NCBI RefSeq assembly: GCF_017873815.1
Contig: NZ_JAGGKQ010000011.1
Location: 1-64,000 of the forward strand
Origin: Halorubrum alkaliphilum
GTDB taxonomy: Archaea; Halobacteriota; Halobacteria; Halobacteriales; Haloferacaceae
Length of the DNA stretch: 64,000 nucleotides
Direction of reading: 5' to 3'
A model generated the notes under the pieces. It was not told where the DNA came from, ran no database searches, and saw only the letters and a program-made list of their open reading frames with translations. Below are positions 43,459 to 51,377 of the stretch, piece after piece. Within the stretch, counting starts at the first letter, position 1, and each line of letters begins with the position of its first letter. A program made the position numbers and the translations under genes.

Positions 43459-44449
43459 CCGTGTCACCCCCGTTCGTGCCGTTCTCCGCTTCGTTGCCCT
43501 CGTCGTCTCCAGTGCTCCCGCCCTCGTCGCTTCCGTCCGACCCCGACCGCGCCCGGATCGTCGCCATCCGGGCGCGGAGGTCCGCGTGGATCGACTCCCG
43601 GCGTTCGCCGGAGTAGTGGTCGACGCGAGCCGCGAGCGTCAGCTTGCCCGCGAGCGCTCGCGCGGCCGAGCCGCGCTCCTCCGGGGGAGTTCCGCGGACG
43701 AACTCGTGGGTGTAGATGATCCCGTGTTTCGGCGACGGCGCGTGCCCGGAGAGGTGTGCGAACAGCGCGTCCTCCGCACCGAGTACCTGAACCGTTCCGG
43801 AGGGTTTCTTCGCCAGCGACTCCAGCCCGCCGGCGAGCGCGATCAGCCGCGCCGCGAGCTCCGGACCGGCCATCTCCGTCAGGTTGGGCGCGACCGCGGG
43901 CGCGAGCCGATCGATGGTCGTCGCGAGCGCGTCCCGCTCGTCCGCGAGCCCGACAACGCGCTCGGAGAGGGCGATCGCTCGACGCTCCAGCTCGCCCGAC
44001 GGTTCCCGGCCGGCGACCGCTCGCGCGCCCTCGATCCCGGGATCGACGTCGTCAAAGAGGCTTCCGGACCACTCAGCGGCGCGTTCGGACAGCTCGTTGG
44101 CGACGCGCTCGCAGTCATCTCTCGCCCGCACGGCGTGGATCAGCTGTCGGTCGTCCGCGCGTTCCCGCTCTCTAACGCTCGCGCGGGTCGCTCCGGTCGT
44201 TGCGGCGTGGAGACGGTCGTAGTAGTCCTCCTCGTCGGCAGCGAACCCGGAGGCGACCGCGAGCCGCGGCCACTCCCGTGGCTCGTCGGCCGTTCCGTCC
44301 ACGATTCGCGCGTGGGTCGGCTGGGTGGAATCGTCGACGTCCTCCGCCGGAAGACCGGCGAACCAGCCGTCACCGGGGTCGATCGGAGCGGCGGCAGCGG
44401 GAACGCCGGCGTCGGAAGCGCCGTCGTGTTCCGAGTTGGGATCAGTCAT
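43451..44449 (-). CDS. nop5: Nop5/Nop56-58 C/D-box RNP core protein
   Basis: 332 residues. The Nop domain (ALATTIDRLAPAVAPNLTEM, AGPELAARLIALAGGLESLA, KKPSGTVQVLGAEDALFAHL, then SPKHGIIYTHEFV) links guide RNA-L7Ae with fibrillarin. The N-terminal fibrillarin-binding part is short and acidic, the middle is a coiled-coil region, and the tail is a Gly/Asp/Glu-rich extension instead of the basic one seen outside haloarchaea. Operon with flpA. Confidence 0.92.
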   Translation of the reverse strand: MTDPNSEHDGASDAGVPAAAAPIDPGDGWFAGLPAEDVDDSTQPTHARIVDGTADEPREWPRLAVASGFAADEEDYYDRLHAATTGATRASVRERERADDRQLIHAVRARDDCERVANELSERAAEWSGSLFDDVDPGIEGARAVAGREPSGELERRAIALSERVVGLADERDALATTIDRLAPAVAPNLTEMAGPELAARLIALAGGLESLAKKPSGTVQVLGAEDALFAHLSGHAPSPKHGIIYTHEFVRGTPPEERGSAARALAGKLTLAARVDHYSGERRESIHADLRARMATIRARSGSDGSDEGGSTGDDEGNEAENGTNGGDTDE

Positions 44450-44553
44450 GACCGACGCTACTCGGTCCGGTCGTATAGACGTTCCCGAAGCGTCGTCCGA
44501 AGGGAGGGAGGGAGGTGGGCGGACGAGGACCGGGGCGAGGCCGACCGACGGCG

Positions 44554-44763
44554 TCAGTCGTCGGCCGGGTCGGCTCGGACGTCCGCGAAGACGCCGCCGG
44601 CACCCGTTTTGGCCTCGGCGAGCGTTGCGCCCGCGAGTCCGCCGACCGCACCGCCGGTGCTCGCCGCGTTCCGGCTCACGAGCCCGCCGACTGCTGCGCC
44701 GACCGCCGCTCCGACCGCCGCGTACTTCGCTCTCGATACTGCCGTAGTGATTCTGGATCCCAT
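44554..44763 (-). CDS. Small glycine-zipper-type protein (69 aa)
   Basis: MGSRITTAVSRAKYAAVGAA continues with VGAAVGGLVSRN and GGAVGGLAGATLAEAKTGAG, a G/A-x3-G pattern of glycine-zipper membrane proteins. The C-terminus is acidic (DVRADPADD). One or two membrane helices are possible. The function is unknown. The sequence just upstream on the minus strand is AT-rich and includes a TATA-like region around 44785-44795. Confidence 0.6.
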   Translation of the reverse strand: MGSRITTAVSRAKYAAVGAAVGAAVGGLVSRNAASTGGAVGGLAGATLAEAKTGAGGVFADVRADPADD

Positions 44764-44851
44764 ATCCGAGAGATATCGCCCAGATTACAAAAATCTGTCT
44801 GCCGTCGTGGTACTGCGGGAGTATCGGTGGCGGGCCGGTAGCTGGCGGCTC

Positions 44852-45634
44852 TCACTGGAGCCGTTTCGTCGTCTCGACGAGCGGGTGGCGGGCGTAGTCG
44901 ACGATCTCGATGTCGGTAATCGCTTCCAACCCCTCCTTTTCGGCCGTCTTCGCCATGCCGAGTTCGACCGTCGTCCCGGGTACGATCACGTACGCGTCCA
45001 TCGACTCGACCCCCATCTCGTGGGCGGCCATCACGCGGTGGTGGCCGTCGGCGAGGTGGAGCACGCCACCGTTGTCGATGACGACGAGCGGCTCGGCGAG
45101 TTCGCGTTCCAGCTCGTACTGCCGCCCCTCCAGCTCATCGGCGTACACCCGCGCCTGCGTCGGGATCAGGTCGTCGAGCGCGACCTCTCGGCGGCTCTCC
45201 GTGAGCTCGACGCCGTGGATCTGTTCGAGCGTCCGCATGAGCTTCCCCACCTTTCCGGGGGTCGCGCGCTCGATCTGGGATCGAACGACGTCCGTGTTGG
45301 AAATGATCCCGACGAGGTTGTCGGCGTCGTCGACGACGGGGAGCTTCTGGATCCCGGATCGGAGAATGACCCGTGCGGCGTCGGTGACCTTCATTTCGGG
45401 ATGCGCGACTATCAGGTCGGTGGACATCACGGTGAACACCGGGGCGTCCTCGTCGGCGAGCAGCAGATCGCCGGCGGACACGAACCCTTCAACGGTCCGT
45501 CCATCGGTGACGGGGAACCCCTTGTGGCCCGTCGTTTCGACCATTCGTTCGGCGACCGACGAGACGGTGTCGTCGGGGGTTACAGTCTCGACGTCACGGG
45601 TCATGTACTCGCCGACCGTCGGCTTTCCGGTCAT
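44852..45634 (-). CDS. Tandem-CBS protein with C-terminal ParB-like domain
   Basis: 260 residues. Two CBS motifs (MTRDVETVTPDDTVSSVAER, and MSTDLIVAHPEMKVTDAARV with KLPVVDDADNLVGIISNTDV) probably bind an adenosine ligand. The second half contains a ParB/sulfiredoxin-like segment, GGVLHLADGHHRVMAAHEMG, as in ParB-N domains that bind CTP or act on nucleotides. Regulation of the ParB-like part by nucleotide binding to the CBS pair is a reasonable inference. Separate transcription unit. Confidence 0.82.
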   Translation of the reverse strand: MTGKPTVGEYMTRDVETVTPDDTVSSVAERMVETTGHKGFPVTDGRTVEGFVSAGDLLLADEDAPVFTVMSTDLIVAHPEMKVTDAARVILRSGIQKLPVVDDADNLVGIISNTDVVRSQIERATPGKVGKLMRTLEQIHGVELTESRREVALDDLIPTQARVYADELEGRQYELERELAEPLVVIDNGGVLHLADGHHRVMAAHEMGVESMDAYVIVPGTTVELGMAKTAEKEGLEAITDIEIVDYARHPLVETTKRLQ

Positions 45635-45674
45635 CGGATAACGTACGAGGTCGGTCGCATTAAAATCTGGGGGG

Positions 45675-46541
45675 TCACCGGAGCGCCGCGGCGGGCTCGT
45701 ACTCCAGTCCCTCGCGAACGACGAACTCCAGCGCGTTGACGACGTAGTGGGCGACGACGACGACGAGAAGACTGCCCGTGTACACGAACAGCGTTGCGAG
45801 CGCGAACCCCAGAACGCCGGTGACGGCGATGCCGAGCCGGCCCTGCGCGCCGTGACCGAGACCGAAGGCGATTGAGGACGCGACCGCGAGGAGCCACGGG
45901 TCGATCTCGAACCCGACCGCGAACGCGCCGATCAGCGCGCCCCGGAACAGCGCCTCCTCGAAGAGGGCGATCACGGGGAGGACGACGACGAGCAGGAAGG
46001 CCCACCCTCGCGCGTCCGTCGGTGCCATCGCCTCGCGGAGCCGTTCCGGCGCGGTCGCGCCGACGCGCGTCCCGAGCGCCGCGGCGACCTCGTTGCCGGC
46101 GTAAAGCGCGACCCCGGCGGCGACTCCCCAACCGAGGACGAACGAGGCGGGCACCACGTCGAGGCCGAACGCCGACGCGGGGACGCCGGTCCACCACGCG
46201 ACCGCGACGAGAGCCCCCAGCGCGACCCCCTGTGAGACCGTCAGGTTCGCCAGAAGAAGCGTTGTCGTGAGGGTCGGCTCTGACCGTCGATCCGGATCGT
46301 GAGAGACGGTGTCCGCGGGAGCAGCGGCGTCGGGGGCCGCGTCGCTGGCGGCGTCGGGGGCCGCGTCGCTGGCGGCAGTGGCATCGTCGTCGGCGGACGC
46401 GTCGGCCGGCTCGCCCGCGAGGTCGCTCGCGTCGTCGACGATCCGGATCCGTTCGAGCGTCCGCTGGGAACGGCGAGTGAAAGAGAGCAACAGAAGCGTG
46501 AGAGCGACGGTCGCGACCGCGAACGTCGCCCAGTCGGTCAT
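45675..46541 (-). CDS. CPBP-family intramembrane metalloprotease
   Basis: 288 residues. The Abi/CPBP motifs are present: EEALFRGAL (the EExxxR glutamates), SSIAFGLGHGAQG (the H motif) and HYVVNALEFVV. About seven membrane segments are predicted. Between the first helix and the rest is an Ala/Asp-rich linker with a duplicated 24-bp unit (46327 and 46351). The family cleaves membrane or prenylated substrates, or acts in bacteriocin self-protection; the substrate here is unknown. Confidence 0.85.
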   Translation of the reverse strand: MTDWATFAVATVALTLLLLSFTRRSQRTLERIRIVDDASDLAGEPADASADDDATAASDAAPDAASDAAPDAAAPADTVSHDPDRRSEPTLTTTLLLANLTVSQGVALGALVAVAWWTGVPASAFGLDVVPASFVLGWGVAAGVALYAGNEVAAALGTRVGATAPERLREAMAPTDARGWAFLLVVVLPVIALFEEALFRGALIGAFAVGFEIDPWLLAVASSIAFGLGHGAQGRLGIAVTGVLGFALATLFVYTGSLLVVVVAHYVVNALEFVVREGLEYEPAAALR

Positions 46542-46556
46542 TCGTCGCGGGAGCGA

Positions 46557-48932
46557 TTACTGCGGGCTCGGACTGGAGGGCTTCGAGACCCCCTGCTCTT
46601 TCAGCGCCGAGCCGGTGATCGATTTGAGACGGGCGACGAGCGAGTCTTTCTCGGCTTCGCCCTCCAAGGCGATGTCGAGCACCTCACTGATGTGTGAGAC
46701 GGGGATTATCTCCACCATCTCCTCGTACTCGTCCTCGATCATCACGTCCTGCTCGTTGGCGGCAGGGATGATGACCCGCGTACAGCCGGCCTTCGCCGCC
46801 GCCTCGATCTTGTGGGTGACGCCGCCGACCGGGAGCACGTCGCCGCGAACCGACAGCGAACCGGTCATTGCGAGGCTCTGATCGACGCCGACGTTCTCCA
46901 ACGCGCTGATCACGGCGGTCGCGACCGTGATCGATGCGCTATCCCCGTCGACTCCCTGCTGGCCCGCTTGGACGAACTGGATGTGGATGTCCATCTCCGA
47001 GATGTTCTCGTCGGAGAACTTCTTGATGATCGCGGAGACGTTCGAAACGGACTCCTGGGCCATCTCCTTGAGCTGTCCGGTGGCGATCACTTCTCCGGGA
47101 CCCTGCGAGGGCGCGACCTCGGCCATCACCGGGAGCATGATCCCGGAGTCCTCGCCCATCACGGCGAGCCCGTTGACGCGGCCGACGACGTAGCCGTCGG
47201 AGACCTGGAGCTCGTAGTCCTTGCGCCGCTCGATGAAGTCGTCGGCGAGCTGCTGTTCGATGGAGCGCGACCGCCCCTTCGCGGCGAGCACGTGCTCACG
47301 AGTGGTCAACTCGGCGTCCTCGCCGCGGGCGATGTCGCCCGCGACCCGGACCATGCCGCCGAGGTTCCGCATCTCCAGCGTGAGCTGGCCCTTCCGGCCG
47401 GACCGACGCTTGGCTTCGAGGATGACCTCCTCGACGGCCTCGGCGGTGAACTCCGGAAGCCGACCGTCCTTTGCGACCTCCTGAGCGATGAAGCGCACGT
47501 ACTTCCGGCGCATGTCGGGAGTGTCCTCGATCGTGTCCTCCATGTACACCTCGTATCCGTACCCCTTGATACGGCTCCGGAGCGCCGGATGCATGTTCTC
47601 CATCGCGTCGAGGTTCCCCGCCGCGATCATGACGAAGTCGGTCGGGACGGGCTCCGTCTGGACCATCGCGCCCGAGGAACGCTCGGACTGACCGGTGATG
47701 GAGAACTCGCCCTCCTGGATCGCCGTCATGAGGTGCTGCTGGGAGCGGACATCGAGCGTGTTGATCTCGTCGATGAACAACACGCCCTTGTTCGCCTTGT
47801 GGATCGCGCCCGCCTCGACGCGGTCGTGGCTGGGCGTCTCCATCCCGCCGGACTGGAACGGGTCGTGGCGGACGTCGCCGAGCAGCGCGCCGGCGTGGGC
47901 ACCCGTCGAGTCGCGGAACGGCGCGGTCTTCGTGTCGCCGTTGTTCACGAGCAGGTTCGGGATCATCGCGTCCGAGCCCCGGTTCAAGTAGCGGAAGACG
48001 AGGTAGACGACACCGGCCGCGATGATGCCGATGAGGATCTGGCCGACGATGATGAGCGCGTACGCCAACACGACGGCGACGATGATCCACATCAGAAGCG
48101 ACCGCATCTGGTTGCGCTTGCGCGCCTCCTCCTTGTGGGCGTCGACGATCTGATCGCCTTTGCCCGCGGGCACCGTCCGAACCTTCGGCTTGTTGCCGTC
48201 GTCCGGGTTGTGATAGACCAGAACGTCCTGTAGCTCCTCTTTGGGGAGCAGCTCCGACATCGCCTTCGCGAGCATCGACTTCCCGGTCCCCGGCGAGCCG
48301 ATCATCATCACGTGGCGGCGCTGCTTGGCCGCCTTGATGATCACATCGCGGGCGTGCTCCTGCCCGATGACCTGATCGACCAGCCGGTCGGGAATCTCGA
48401 TCGCCGAGGTGTCGTCGATCTTCAGGCCGCCGAGCAGGTCGTCCTCGTCGGGGTCCTCCTCGACTTCCGCGCCTTCGACCTCGACCGTGCTACCGAGTTC
48501 GTCGATGCCGCCGTCGTCGACAGGCCCCTCGATACCGTCCTCGGAGCCGTCGGGCGTGGTCTCGTCGTCGATGTCGACCTCGTCGTCGATGTCGATCCCG
48601 TCGTCCCACGGGTCCTCGTCGTTCGACTTCCCGTTCGCACTCGACTCTCCGTTTTCCTCCCACTCGACGTCGTCTCCCGACTCCTCGCCGTCGTCCACGG
48701 TCACGTCGGGAGTACGGAAGCCGTCGTCGGACGGGTCCGGACGGTCCGGATCCGAGTCGGAACCGGCACTCGCCGGCGGTTCGTCCGGACGCTCGCCGTC
48801 CGGAACGGACTGCTCGTCGACGTCGGGATCGGAGCGGGGGTCCTCCTCGTCGGGGGGCACGCCGTCTCCGTTTTCTGCCGGATTTCGGGCGTCCTCGTCC
48901 GGCGGATCGTTCGGGTCCTTCTCGTTGCTCAT
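46557..48932 (-). CDS. lonB: Membrane-anchored Lon protease (LonB)
   Basis: 791 residues. The N-terminal 190 residues are extremely acidic and low in complexity. The AAA+ domain has Walker A IGSPGTGKSM (near 215) and an inserted pair of membrane helices (about 277-318, SLLMWIIVAVVLAYALIIVG). The C-terminal protease domain has the Ser/Lys dyad: S in GDSASIT (near 664) and K in VTHKIEAA (near 707). Archaeal LonB is the main ATP-dependent membrane protease and is essential in Haloferax. The ATG at 48932 (MSNEKDPNDPP) is chosen. Confidence 0.95.
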   Translation of the reverse strand: MSNEKDPNDPPDEDARNPAENGDGVPPDEEDPRSDPDVDEQSVPDGERPDEPPASAGSDSDPDRPDPSDDGFRTPDVTVDDGEESGDDVEWEENGESSANGKSNDEDPWDDGIDIDDEVDIDDETTPDGSEDGIEGPVDDGGIDELGSTVEVEGAEVEEDPDEDDLLGGLKIDDTSAIEIPDRLVDQVIGQEHARDVIIKAAKQRRHVMMIGSPGTGKSMLAKAMSELLPKEELQDVLVYHNPDDGNKPKVRTVPAGKGDQIVDAHKEEARKRNQMRSLLMWIIVAVVLAYALIIVGQILIGIIAAGVVYLVFRYLNRGSDAMIPNLLVNNGDTKTAPFRDSTGAHAGALLGDVRHDPFQSGGMETPSHDRVEAGAIHKANKGVLFIDEINTLDVRSQQHLMTAIQEGEFSITGQSERSSGAMVQTEPVPTDFVMIAAGNLDAMENMHPALRSRIKGYGYEVYMEDTIEDTPDMRRKYVRFIAQEVAKDGRLPEFTAEAVEEVILEAKRRSGRKGQLTLEMRNLGGMVRVAGDIARGEDAELTTREHVLAAKGRSRSIEQQLADDFIERRKDYELQVSDGYVVGRVNGLAVMGEDSGIMLPVMAEVAPSQGPGEVIATGQLKEMAQESVSNVSAIIKKFSDENISEMDIHIQFVQAGQQGVDGDSASITVATAVISALENVGVDQSLAMTGSLSVRGDVLPVGGVTHKIEAAAKAGCTRVIIPAANEQDVMIEDEYEEMVEIIPVSHISEVLDIALEGEAEKDSLVARLKSITGSALKEQGVSKPSSPSPQ

Positions 48933-49101
48933 AGAATCGATATCCGTTATCAAAGTGGAAGGGTCGGCTACTGATATACTTTCTCCCCGCGGATGTTCCG
49001 GACGCAGCGTGCGAGACACACGATATCGGCAGTATCCGGGCCAAAGAGCCGTTCAACCGGTCCCGCGGTGTTTATAAACCGCGGCACCGCTACTCCCGGG
49101 T

Positions 49102-49626
49102 ATGCGGGGGTTCTACATCGGGCGGTACCAGCCGTTTCACGACGGCCACAGACACATGGTCGAGGAGATCGTCGACGAGGTCGACGAGCTCGTCTTGGGG
49201 ATCGGCTCCGCCGGCGACTCGCACACGACGAGAAACCCGTTCACCGCGGGCGAGCGCGTGATGATGGTGACGAAGGCCGTCGAGGAGCTCGACGCCACGA
49301 CGTACGTCGTGCCGATCGAGGATCTGGATCGGAACTCCGTCTGGGTGAGCCACGTCCGGAGCATGACGCCTCGGTTCGACGTCGCGTACTCCAACAATCC
49401 GCTCGTCGTCCGGCTGTTCGAGGAGGCCGGCGTGGAAGTTCGGGGCTCCCCGATGTTCCGGCGGGAGGTGCTGGAAGGGGCCGAGCTCCGCGAGCGGATC
49501 ATCCACGGTCGCGACTGGGCCGATCTGGTTCCCGAGACCGTCGCGGACGTCATCCGTGAGATCGACGGAGCCGAGCGGATCCGCCGGATCGCGGAGACCG
49601 ACGCGATTGAGGAGACGGGGGAGTGA
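49102..49626 (+). CDS. nadM: Nicotinamide-nucleotide adenylyltransferase
   Basis: 174 residues, MRGFYIGRYQPFHDGHRHMV with the H-x-G-H nucleotidyltransferase motif (HDGH), and the archaeal NMNAT features GIGSAGDSHTTRNPFTAGER and the NPLVVRLFEEAGVEV region. It condenses NMN with ATP to make NAD. First gene of a two-gene unit with the SAM hydrolase-like protein, 16 bases upstream. A TATA-like TTTATAAACC lies about 25-33 bases before the ATG. Confidence 0.94.
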   Translation: MRGFYIGRYQPFHDGHRHMVEEIVDEVDELVLGIGSAGDSHTTRNPFTAGERVMMVTKAVEELDATTYVVPIEDLDRNSVWVSHVRSMTPRFDVAYSNNPLVVRLFEEAGVEVRGSPMFRREVLEGAELRERIIHGRDWADLVPETVADVIREIDGAERIRRIAETDAIEETGE

Positions 49627-49642
49627 GTCGGGGCGACCACCG

Positions 49643-50464
49643 ATGATCACGCTCGCTTCCGACTTCGGGGCGCCGTATCCGGCGGCGATGAAGGGCGTCG
49701 TTCGTCGACGGAGCGACGCGGAGCTGATCGACGCCAGCCACGACCTCCCGCGCGGCGACCCGCACGCGGCGGCCTTCTGGCTGCGCTTCGTCCTCCCGGA
49801 GTTCCCGCCGGCCGTCCACTGTGCGGTCGTCGATCCCGGCGTCGGCACCGACCGCGCCGCGATCGTCGTTCTCGCGGGCGAGCACGCCGTCGTCGCCCCC
49901 GACAACGGGCTCGCGGTACCGCCGGCCCGGGCGCTCGCGGCGGCGACGGGAGCGGACTCGGAGGAGCTCGAAGTGTTCGAGATCGCGGTCGACGACCCCA
50001 CGAGCGCGACGTTTCACGGCCGAGACGTGTTCGCGCCCGCGGCCGCCCGGATCCGTGAGGACGCGTGGACGGGGACGGGCGTCGACCGGGAGGCCCTCGC
50101 CGCGCTCCCGTCACTGACACCGGCGGACGAGTACGTCGACCGCCGTTTCCCGGAGCCGACCGTCGAGCGCGACGGAGAGGCGGTCGTCGCGGTCGCCGGC
50201 GAGGTCCTCGTCGTCGACGACTTCGGGAACGCGATCACGAACGTTCCCGCCGACGCCGTCGCGGCGGTGGAGCCGGGCGACCGGGTTCGGGTGAACGGTG
50301 GCGATCCCGTTCCGTTCGTGGAGACGTTCGCGTCGGTCCCGCAGGGCGACCGACTCGTGACCGTCGGCAGCCACGGCCACGTCGAGTGCGACGTCAACGA
50401 CGGCCGAGGAACGGACGCGTTCGGAGTCGACGCGGGCGATCCGGTTCGGCTCTCGTTCGAGTAG
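49643..50464 (+). CDS. SAM hydrolase (SAM hydroxide adenosyltransferase, DUF62) family protein
   Basis: 273 residues with the fluorinase/DUF62 fold. Motifs are ITLASDFGAPYPAAMKGV, IDASHDLPRGD, VVDPGVGTDRAAIVV, APDNGL, FHGRDVFAP and VDDFGNAITN. The family uses S-adenosylmethionine and water to give adenosine and methionine; halide-using relatives have a different active-site loop. Co-transcribed with nadM. The ATG at 49643 is the family start. Confidence 0.9.
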   Translation: MITLASDFGAPYPAAMKGVVRRRSDAELIDASHDLPRGDPHAAAFWLRFVLPEFPPAVHCAVVDPGVGTDRAAIVVLAGEHAVVAPDNGLAVPPARALAAATGADSEELEVFEIAVDDPTSATFHGRDVFAPAAARIREDAWTGTGVDREALAALPSLTPADEYVDRRFPEPTVERDGEAVVAVAGEVLVVDDFGNAITNVPADAVAAVEPGDRVRVNGGDPVPFVETFASVPQGDRLVTVGSHGHVECDVNDGRGTDAFGVDAGDPVRLSFE

Positions 50465-50589
50465 GGTGGACGCGGTGAGCGACCGTAGGAGTGGATCGCT
50501 CATACAACCTTCGCGATCTAGTTATAAGAGGTCAGGATCGGGTCGAATATAGTCTTATAAATCGACTACGACACCCACTGATCGGGCCA

Positions 50590-50725
50590 AGGCTTGCTGT
50601 CGGCGCGCGCGAGAAGCGTGCGCGAGGGAGACCGGCGGCGGCCGCACTGCGGTGCGGTTTCGCGGCCGCCGCCGGTCGAGGCTGGGGAGGTGCGAGGTGC
50701 GGTACCGTGCGAGGTGGGGTTTTGT
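50590..50725 (-). repeat. Structured intergenic repeat, copy C
   Basis: On the minus strand a box ending CTCCCCAGCCTCG (plus strand 50677-50689) precedes a 15-bp perfect hairpin: ACCGGCGGCGGCCGC pairs with GCGGCCGCCGCCGGT (50631-50645 and 50662-50676), with a 16-base loop. The box CTCCCTCGCG (50621-50630) follows, then a GC-rich stretch. The arrangement matches copies A and B, but the stem is unrelated and longer. The surrounding gap 50465-50799 holds TATA-like motifs and no convincing gene. Confidence 0.75.
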
Positions 50726-50799
50726 AGGCGAGTATCACCAGTACGCTCCCGGCCACTCATTAAATAGTATATAAGACGGACCGAAGCCGGACGTCGATC

Positions 50800-51261
50800 T
50801 TATAACTCGACGCCGGAGGGGATCAGGCTCTCGCTCCGGAGGAGGTTACCGTCCCGGTCGTACACGAGGAAGGTGTCCTGATCGTAGGTGACGAGTCGCT
50901 CGCCCTCGATGTCGATCTCGATCCGGAATCGCGCGTCGTCGCCGTCGGCGGACTCCCGGGCGGCACGGATGAACGGAAGGACGTCGTCGGCGGTCTCGTT
51001 GAGTTCGAGGACGAAGTCGCCGGTGTATCGGTTCGTTACACCCACGACGCCCTCGGCGTTCGCACCGTCCGAGAGGGGTTGTTGGAGCCGGAAGGCGACG
51101 TCGACGCTCTCTCCTTCGAGGAGGTCGCCGTCGGCACCCGAGAGGCGGTCCCGCAACAGCCCCTCCGGTCCGTGGAAGTCGATACGGACCAGGGGCGTCG
51201 TCGGTCCGTCGGCGTCGTCGCCGACGCCCTCGACCGTCAGATCAAAGTAGTCACGCCGCAT
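50800..51261 (-). CDS. Haloarchaeal protein of unknown function, DUF5793-like (153 aa)
   Basis: A soluble acidic protein starting MRRDYFDLTVEGVGDDADGP. It is mainly beta-strand (VRIDFHGPEGLLRDRLSG, then FVLELNETADDVLPFIRAA and RFRIEIDIEGERLVTYDQDT), with the look of a small conserved haloarchaeal domain. I associate it with DUF5793 from memory only. The function is unknown. Divergent from the pilB-type gene. Confidence 0.65.
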   Translation of the reverse strand: MRRDYFDLTVEGVGDDADGPTTPLVRIDFHGPEGLLRDRLSGADGDLLEGESVDVAFRLQQPLSDGANAEGVVGVTNRYTGDFVLELNETADDVLPFIRAARESADGDDARFRIEIDIEGERLVTYDQDTFLVYDRDGNLLRSESLIPSGVEL

Positions 51262-51377
51262 CTCTTATATCGTCGTTAGTGGTCGGGCCGTATCAACGTA
51301 ACGGGCGCGACAGACTCAGATCGGACGATCGGTGGAAGGTATTTAAGCCGAGGTCGTTCGTACATGGACACGACACG

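Noticed and set aside
43586-45739. 717-codon plus-strand frame
   Set aside because: It lies antisense to nop5, the glycine-zipper gene and the CBS-ParB gene. Long antisense frames are common in high-GC DNA, and its product is Arg-rich.
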